Positions 10,801 through 64,000 of a stretch of 64,000 nt of DNA are shown in pieces. Within the stretch, counting starts at the first letter, position 1, and every line of letters begins with the position of its first letter. Position numbers and translations under genes: made by a program. A model generated the notes under the pieces. It searched no databases. It saw only the letters and a list, made by a program, of their open reading frames with translations, and was not told the DNA's origin. Source of the DNA: Hormiphora californensis (Eukaryota; Ctenophora; Tentaculata; Cydippida; Pleurobrachiidae); NCBI GenBank assembly GCA_020137815.1, contig CM035361.1, positions 4,864,085-4,928,084 of the forward strand. The letters run 5' to 3'.

Positions 10801-12823
10801 ATTCTCTGAAGTTTTGTTAAAAAATGTTTGAAAAAATTTCAAAGTCAATTTTGTGAAAAAATTTTCAAAGTCAATTTTTATCGTAAATTTTCTATGTCAA
10901 TGTTTGCGTACGAATCGTGTTTCGAATCGGCAATGCTATACGGGAATGGTATTGCTAATTAGCAGGATTAAACGAACCATGAATCGTGTCTCTCTAAATT
11001 TCCTAATTAGATTTGATGGGGGATCACGTATCAGCACAATCCATCTCGGACCCACTAATTACCAACATCACTCCCGTTTAGCATTGTCGATTAGAAACAC
11101 GATTCGTATACCATAATTTACTTAAAATATTTTTCACAAAAAAAATTTCAGGTAATGATTCTCAATACCTTGATCGATGCTCTCCATGAATTTTTAGAGA
11201 AACGTTTAATTTTGTGAAAAAACTTTGTAAAATATTTCAAAGTCAATTTCGGAAAAAAAATTCTATGTTAATTTTGCCGTACGAATCGTGTTGCGAATCG
11301 GTGATGCTATGCGGCAGTGCTCTCACTAATTAGCAGGATTTATTGAAACATGAATCGTTTCCCCTAAACTTCCTAATTAGATTTGATGGGGGATCACGTA
11401 TCAGCATAATCCATCTCGGACCCACTAATTAGCAACATCACTCCCGCTTAGCAATACCGATTCGAAACACGATTCGTACGCAAAAATTGACATAAAATTG
11501 ACTTTGAAATATTTTCCAAACTTTTTTACAAAATTTCAGAGAATGATTCTTAACACCTTGATCGGTGCTCTCCATGAATTTTTTGAAAAAAAAGTTTCTG
11601 AATTTGTTGACCCTCTCATGAGGACACGATTCGACGGGAAGTCAGGTATCAAATCAATCCATATCGAACCCACTAACTAGCGAAATCATTTCCACATAGC
11701 ACCACCGATTCGAAATAGGGTTAATACGGCGAAATTGACATTGAAATCCATACAATTTTCGTGAAATAATTGAAAAATTTTGCATGAAAAAGCCCGATTT
11801 CTGGGCATTTTTTGACCAAAAAATTCGGTGGTTCGGCCAAAATTTCCTACCGAACCGAACCGAACCGAACCGCCCAAAAAACACCGAATTTCCGAACCGA
11901 ACCGAACCGAACCGAATATTCGGTCGCTTCCTGGATCTCACCTACTCATTGCAGTACAGTACAACCCAGTACAGCCTGCACTATGTTCCTACTCATTTTG
12001 TTGTTTTTCTTGGACAGTATGAACAAAACTTTCTCCCACCAGGTTCGCTACATCAGCCATGGAAGCCCTTGAGTCGGTCAAAGTTGACGGAAAGTTCATT
12101 GTATCAGAAAAGGAACTGACTGCCACGGTAAGTGTGTCTATTATAAATCTTGCCCAACTTTTCGAAATTCGGACCCCGAATTATCGGCATTTGATTTATT
12201 TGGTTTCAGTGAATGCTTATAAATCGGCAATTGTTAAAATACCAGGTATCCCCCTTCTTATGTAATATGTCCTAAGCCTCGTTATCCATATTATGTATGA
12301 GAGAGGTTCGAGCAAGTAATCCCGAGTTTGAAGCTGTTTGGTGATGATGATGCTGTGTGGGCCCACGAGATGTTGCGCGCGGAAAGCCACGTTCAGGGCT
12401 GTAAAAAGCACACAATTCACGGGTCACGTGATTTTAATAATGCGCGCAGTCCTACATTCATCCACACCAGCTGAATTGGATCCAAAATTCACACTTCACA
12501 CCCGATTCATGGTGTCACCCCGTGTATCACTAATTTCATGAGTAATATTCAGATCAACCAGTTCGTTTGGGAAAGAAAGGTCTTACTTGGTGTCCTATCA
12601 TTGTTTGGTTAATCTCTAGGTTCATTTAGAATCAACTTCCCGCCCCTAACTGACCCCCACACTTGTATTTTCCCAGCTGATAGAAGGAGAAGAAGAGGAG
12701 GCATACTGGAAGGAATCAGCACGTGCAAAAGCCGAGTTTTTCCAGCGTAAGAGGAAGGGTGATGCTGGAAGGGGTGGTCGACAAAGGGGAGGTTTCAGAT
12801 CCAAGCGAGGCAGGAGGGATTGA
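6621..12823 (+). CDS. SSB: La / SSB-type RNA-binding protein
   Basis: La binds the UUU-3'OH tails of RNA polymerase III transcripts in the nucleus. Ten exons fit in phase: 6621-6918, 7360-7570, 7701-7769, 7872-8005, 8108-8258, 9391-9517, 9890-9979, 10237-10367, 12043-12127, 12677-12823, giving about 480 residues. A La motif (about 145-225, EYYFGDRNLPQDR then GWIPLDTMLNFKR), RRM1 (about 248-325, VYVKGM ... KFKGSVFAEF), a second La-type RRM (about 361-445, LVLRVDGLEG ... LIEGEEEEAYW) and a short RGG-like basic tail (GRGGRQRGGFRSKRGRRD) are visible. The first exon adds a Lys/Pro/Glu-rich extension with an NLS-like GRKGKSKNKK and several [VI]KxE sumoylation-type motifs. A second ATG at 7368 (residue 103) would give a conventional 378-residue La. 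The intron after exon 6918 has the only in-phase acceptor at 7359. Confidence 0.93.
7140..7345 (+). repeat. AACAACCTCCT minisatellite before the La exon-2 acceptor
   Basis: Irregular array of CTAACAACCTCCT(ACTTCC) units leading into the acceptor at 7359. It is one of several arrays in the window that sit directly on a 3' splice-site pyrimidine tract. Confidence 0.75.
7772..7826 (+). repeat. (CT)n microsatellite
   Basis: About 25 CT units in the 102-bp La intron 7770-7871. Confidence 0.95.
8309..8375 (+). mobile_element. pogo-like MITE, left part only
   Basis: Starts CAGTCGGACCCCGATTTAAC after TA, as in the other copies, but no right end is found before an unrelated palindrome. It lies in the 8259-9390 La intron. 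Confidence 0.6.
8430..8657. repeat. Long inverted repeat (about 98-bp arms)
   Basis: Arms run CCACGTCTGAATCGTGTTTC ... ATGAGGCC and GGCCTCAT ... ACACGATTCGGACGTGG, with a loop of about 33 bp. A partial relative follows at about 8770-8910. The same ACGAATCGTGTTTCGAATCG and GGGGATCACGTATC strings recur inside the hAT-like element 10612-11933, so the two are related. Confidence 0.75.
9033..9203. mobile_element. pogo-like MITE
   Basis: Ends CAGTCGGACCCCGATTTA and TAAATCGGGGTCCGACTG are flanked by TA on both sides. Short CAG..CTG-ended repeats with a TA duplication fit the Tc1/mariner (pogo/Tigger) superfamily. The interior repeats CTAAATCGGGG several times. A second, right-hand fragment is at 9248-9331. 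Confidence 0.7.
9522..9630 (+). mobile_element. hAT-like MITE 4 bp after a La 5' splice site
   Basis: Full copy beginning CAGGAACCGACCAAATCAGG. The donor of La exon 9391-9517 keeps only GTAA before the element starts. No clean target duplication is visible. Confidence 0.85.
10612..11933. mobile_element. 1.3-kb hAT-like non-autonomous element with CCGAA end arrays
   Basis: Ends CAGGAAACGACCGAA and TTCGGTCGCTTCCTG match the MITE ends with one mismatch. An 8-bp target duplication GATCTCAC lies at 10604-10611 and 11934-11941. Both sub-terminal regions carry runs of ACCGAACCGAACCGAA. The interior has two tandem units of about 380 bp, each containing an inverted repeat around ACGAATCGTG. No transposase frame is seen. 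It occupies most of the La intron 10368-12042. Sub-terminal motif arrays fit known hAT transposase binding (inference). Confidence 0.8.
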
Positions 12824-13051
12824 GAGGCCTGAGGAGGAGTATTTTAACATCTTTTTACACCTTAACTTATTTATTACAGCACGCATCAGTTGACTCGAAT
12901 TACATTTTAAAACCAGACAATTTCATTTTTCATTTTTTGTTCCTCATTGGGTCTGAAGATAGACTTCCTTTCTCCTTACCTCATTTTATCTCACCCATTT
13001 TCTTACGTAGCCCATGTGAGAGAACGGTTGGTTGATCAAGCGGGGGCAGAC
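12824..13051. other. Short La-Rab4 intergenic spacer
   Basis: Only 228 bp separate the La stop from the Rab4 start on the same strand. No clear polyadenylation signal or TATA box is seen. Several CCATATTTGG-type sequences lie just inside the first Rab4 intron. Confidence 0.5.
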
Positions 13052-13788
13052 ATGTCTGAGAGTTATGGTAAGTTTGGTCCATATTTGGTACATATTCGGT
13101 CCATATTTGGTCATTTTGTACAAGTTTCACTCCTTTTATGGTCATCACTCTCTATTTCCCTTCAGATTTCCTATTCAAGTTTTTGATAATTGGCAGTGCT
13201 GGCGTTGGAAAATCCTGTATTCTTCATCATTTTATCGAAAATAAATGTAAGTTATTTTACCTTCAAAGCTACACTATTTTGTACTTCAATGTTACAATGT
13301 TATATACTTCGGCCAGTAGTTTATTGTCAATAATATTGAACACATATGTTAGTTGGTAACCATCATGCTCTTTTCAGTCAAATCAGAGTCCTCTCACACT
13401 ATCGGTGTGGAGTTTGGGAGTAAGGTGGTCACTGCACGGGGTAAAACAGCTAAACTTCAGGTATGTAGTAGCAAATACAGTTGAACCCCGGGATGCTCCG
13501 GGGAATGTATTTTGCCCGGTAAATCGGTAAAACAGCTAAACTTCAGGTATGTACTTGTGGAAACGAATAATAATTTAACAGTTGGGTCCCGATATCCCGG
13601 CATGCTCGGGAAAATCGGGGTCCGGCTGTAACCTTTATCATGGCTCAATGGATATATGATCCTTTATTACAACTATCTTTATTTCCTTAGATCTGGGATA
13701 CGGCTGGGCAAGAAAGATTTAGATCAGTAACACGTTCCTACTACAGAGGTACCTTTCTCTCTCTCACTCTCTCTCTCTCTCTCTCTCT

Positions 13789-13873
<85 letters not shown>

Positions 13874-15383
13874 GTGCAGCGGGTGCTTTGTTGGTTTATG
13901 ACATAACGTCACGAGACAGTTTTAATGCCCTATCTGATTGGTTAACCGATGCTAGGACCCTTGCCAGCCCCAACATTATTATCATACTGGTAAGCAGCTC
14001 TCTCAAATAAAATACTAAAGAAATACTTGTCCCTGATTGGCTGATAACCAGTCACGTGACCTAAATAACGAGTTCTGATTGGTTGTAGAACCCTTGCCAG
14101 CCCTAACATTATTATCATACTGGTAAGTCGCTCTCTTTGGTGGCGCCGTAACCTCTCTACAACTCAGCCCGCCATGCGGGCTTCGTTTTTGGCGTGCTAT
14201 GCGCACGAGTTGTAAGGGTGACTGCGTCACCAACCGCTCTCTCAAAATCACTGAAAATCGTCGGACCCCTATCTCCGGTAAATCAGGGTCCGACTGTGTT
14301 TTTGAATACCCCGCTTATTGATAATTTAGCAGGAACCGACCGACACAAGTAAACAACCAATCAGAACTCGTTATTTAGGTCACGTGACTGGTTATCAGCC
14401 AATCAGGGCCAGTATTTCTTGATTCGGTCGGTTCCTGGCCTTACCTCTACTTCTTTTGTATGTCAGGACACATTTCTAACCTCCCTCCTTCTAACTGTGT
14501 AGGTGGGCAACAAAAAAGATCTTGAGGATAGTAGGGAAGTGACGTTTATGGAGGCTAGCAAGTTTGCACAGGAGAACGGTTAGTTTTTAATGGGGTGGTT
14601 TTCAATAATTGTGGTTTAGTTGAGTTGTGCGCCCCCACTATAATCATCATGAAGATTATGTCATCGATGATAATAGTGGGGGAGGGGTTTAATCCTTGCT
14701 TTATAAGTTCCTGGCCCTCCTTCTCCTCCAAATTTAATCCAGATTATCCAGACCATTATATAATCCCGTTCAGAGTCCCATTTTTAATTCGTGCTATCCC
14801 GTTCAGAGTTGATATTCCTAGAGACAAGTGCACTGACTGGAGAGCACATTGAGGATACGTTCCAACAGTGTGCCAGCTCAATCCTCTCCAAGATCGATTC
14901 TGGTATGTTGTACCCAGGAAGCGACCGAATCAGGAAATACTGGTCCCTGATTGGCTGATAACCAGTCACGTGACCTAAATAACGAGTTATGATTGGTTGT
15001 TTACTTGTTTCGGTCGGTTCCTGGTTGTACCCGCCTGCCAAGTGCCCCTCTCTCCCCGTCACCCCCCTCCCCCCCCCCTTAGCTTAGCATCGTTACCCAC
15101 TGTCACATCAAGTTTTATCCAAAACAAACCCATTGCACACTTAAAAACTGTCCTAAGATTGCCCGTCTCACTCTAGCGCTATTGAAATGTAAATTTACCA
15201 CCGCACTCTCGAAACTTAACTAACTCTCATCCGTATATTCTCTGTCTAATCCCGATCCCCCCAACAGCGGAGCTAGATCCAGACAAGATCGGCAGTGGTA
15301 TTCAGTATGGTGACTCCAGAGCAGGGACAACGGTGAGCGGAGGTCGGGGTGGGGGAAACAGCTCAAATTGCCCTTGTAGTTAG
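13052..15383 (+). CDS. RAB4: Rab4 small GTPase
   Basis: Rab4 controls rapid recycling from early endosomes. Eight exons agree in phase: 13052-13067, 13166-13246, 13378-13460, 13691-13748, 13874-13989, 14503-14578, 14807-14902, 15268-15383, giving 213 residues (vertebrate Rab4A about 218). Visible motifs: [13 protein letters not shown] start, P-loop GSAGVGKS, switch [37 protein letters not shown] and SALTGE. The last exon is read through a GTGAGC donor-like site to end in NCPCS, a CxC prenylation-type tail with one extra serine. Two introns (13461-13690 and 13990-14502) contain partial copies of the preceding exon end with its donor. Confidence 0.95.
13755..13870 (+). repeat. (CT)n microsatellite forming the Rab4 exon-5 polypyrimidine tract
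   Basis: CT repeats fill the whole 125-bp intron 13749-13873 and run directly into the acceptor CAG. Confidence 0.95.
14020..14087 (+). mobile_element. hAT-like MITE fragment
   Basis: The interior of the family (TCCCTGATTGGCTGATAACC ... GAGTTCTGATTGGTTG) lacks both ends. It is sandwiched between the Rab4 exon-5 end and a diverged repeat of that exon end at 14088-14130. Confidence 0.8.
14330..14437 (-). mobile_element. hAT-like MITE
   Basis: Full copy with ends CAGGAACCGACCGA and GATTCGGTCGGTTCCTG, in the Rab4 intron 13990-14502. No target duplication is recognisable. Confidence 0.85.
14915..15023 (+). mobile_element. hAT-like MITE with 8-bp target duplication
   Basis: GTTGTACC occurs at 14907-14914 and 15024-15031. 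The element starts 12 bp after the Rab4 exon-7 donor (14903). Confidence 0.92.
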
Positions 15384-15520
15384 GGAAGAAATCCCTCTCT
15401 TTTGGCCTGAATGGGATTTGGGAAACAGCATGCCCTTGTTCCTGAGCAAGGGTTTTTTGGGGGTTGGAGAGCGATTGAAATTCCTGAAACCCGGGGTTGG
15501 AATGGGATTCCTATCAGTAT

Positions 15521-15745
15521 CAGTGGTCATCCGACATATTCCGACGTGAAATTCGACCTGAATCTCGACCTGGAATGAGGCGCGCATCAGAGAGATGTGC
15601 CGCAGTAAGAAAATGATGTCGCGCTTCAACTTTTATCTCTCGTTAGTCTTTGTGTCTCTCTCACTACGAATGCGCGCCTCATTCCAGGTCGAGATTCAGG
15701 TCGAATTTCACGTCGAGGTATGGCAATTATGTCGGATGACCACTG
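15521..15745. mobile_element. 225-bp fold-back MITE
   Basis: Nearly the whole element is an inverted repeat: CAGTGGTCATCCGACATA ... CGTGAAATTCGACCTGAATC ... against its complement ending TATGTCGGATGACCACTG. Flanks are TAT on both sides, fitting TA target preference. Confidence 0.75.
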
Positions 15746-16675
15746 TATGATACTTTTGACTGTGGGTAGTTATGTGGTGTTGTAGCTAGGTTAGATCTGT
15801 TTAAATAGCCTCTGTCGTCGGAGAAAGAGAATGGGAGGGGGTAAACTGTTATGAATATCTTATAATTATTGATGATATGCAAAATGAATTGAGAGCCGTG
15901 AAAATATGAATATTGAAATTTGAATTGCTATTTTCAAGACTGTTAATTAGCCAATTATCTAATAATTTTGAAAATTAGAGAAATAAGTTGCGAAATTCGT
16001 TGAGAGGGAAATATTTAATTGTTGATGTGATTGTATTTTTCCATTTCCAAAGAACTGAGTTTGCAATTGTTTCACATCATAATTATTTATGGACATTTCA
16101 ATAATTTCATTTAGAGTCACGTCTGTAACACGGCATATTTGAGACTTTATGCTGCAACAATTGGAATGCGCGGCGCGTGAATTTACTCTTCTTCAAAATC
16201 AATTTTATTTTATTTCTGATCTCGTCGGTTTTTCTTGAAAAGCGCTGCCTTATCCCGCGCTGCGCGTGGCGCAGAACAGGGTCAACGTTTGCCAAACTGG
16301 CCCCTATCGGGGGCCAGCAACGTTTGCCAACGGTTTTTCAAAATCACTCTTCCTGCGCTTTTGAAACTCTCTTCAGCGCTCTGAACTCTTTCAGCTTTCT
16401 GAACAGTCAACAGGCAACAGCTGACTTTAAATGTGCTAACAGCGTCCTTGTTGACTACAAGTGCCAGAATAATTTCTGAAAGCTAAATAAGCAATTTGAA
16501 TTTATGGTGCCTCCTGACTGTCGTCTGCCTCCACTTGAGAAAGTGAACTATCAGAGAGTATATTTAGCAAATACACTCTGATAGTTCACAAATACTATTT
16601 GCCCCTTTTTTCTGTGAACCTATTCTGTTGAGTCGTGTATATTAAATGTATAAATTCCAATTAAAGTAGCCCAAA
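15746..16675. other. Rab4-dynein intergenic region with a hairpin
   Basis: No gene is seen. A hairpin GTGAACTATCAGAG...CTCTGATAGTTCAC spans 16543-16589, about 90 bp before the dynein start. Presumably the dynein promoter and leader lie here, but I see no TATA box or initiator I would defend. Confidence 0.45.
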
Positions 16676-63888
<47,213 letters not shown>

Positions 63889-64000
63889 GTGAGTTTTAAC
63901 AACACGAACTTCACCGACGAAACAAGAATTCCCAGGGGGGGGGGGCCCGCGTGAATTTAATATCCATGTCCTAAATAAACACGTCCGACTTTAATGTCCC

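Overview
This is a 64 kb piece of an intron-rich animal nuclear genome with every recognisable gene on the + strand. Short introns, near-complete metazoan orthologues (La/SSB, Rab4, cytoplasmic dynein heavy chain), a CR1/L2-type LINE with an (ATT)n tail, and dense MITEs suggest an invertebrate. An early-branching lineage such as a sponge is my best guess, but the sequence does not prove it.

Layout: (1) 1-3618, the 3' part of an uncharacterised Ser/Pro-repeat, acidic protein gene, with a 0.9 kb satellite-filled hAT-like element in one intron. (2) 4074-6107, an intronless C2H2 zinc-finger gene whose N-terminal half is a regular array of TQT motifs, the dynein light chain LC8-binding signature. 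(3) 6621-12823, a La protein in ten exons with a long lysine-rich N-terminal extension. (4) 13052-15383, Rab4 in eight exons. (5) 16676 to the right edge, cytoplasmic dynein 1 heavy chain. I could place 67 exons for about the first 3110 residues, from the tail to AAA4; the rest lies beyond the window. Exon phases agree throughout except for four exons that each carry exactly one extra base.

The introns are the unusual part. They hold a hAT-like MITE family with 8-bp target duplications (about a dozen copies, many just downstream of 5' splice sites), pogo-like TA-flanked MITEs, several long fold-back elements, a Penelope-like inverted copy with a hammerhead-like core, and an intact LINE whose upstream ORF is a BTB-domain protein. 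Two terminal-inverted-repeat elements share one design: inward-facing arrays of a short GTG-rich motif. A 273-bp multi-branched palindrome has repeated hairpin loops of identical sequence. Many introns also contain partial copies or tandem arrays of the adjacent exon/intron boundary, so splice donors and acceptors are repeatedly duplicated.

Positions about 52270-58400, inside a dynein intron, are extremely homopolymer-rich and look like poorly resolved tandem repeat; nothing there should be annotated as coding. Gene neighbours have a loose dynein theme (LC8-motif protein, Rab4, dynein heavy chain), but the sequence gives no proof that this is functional.
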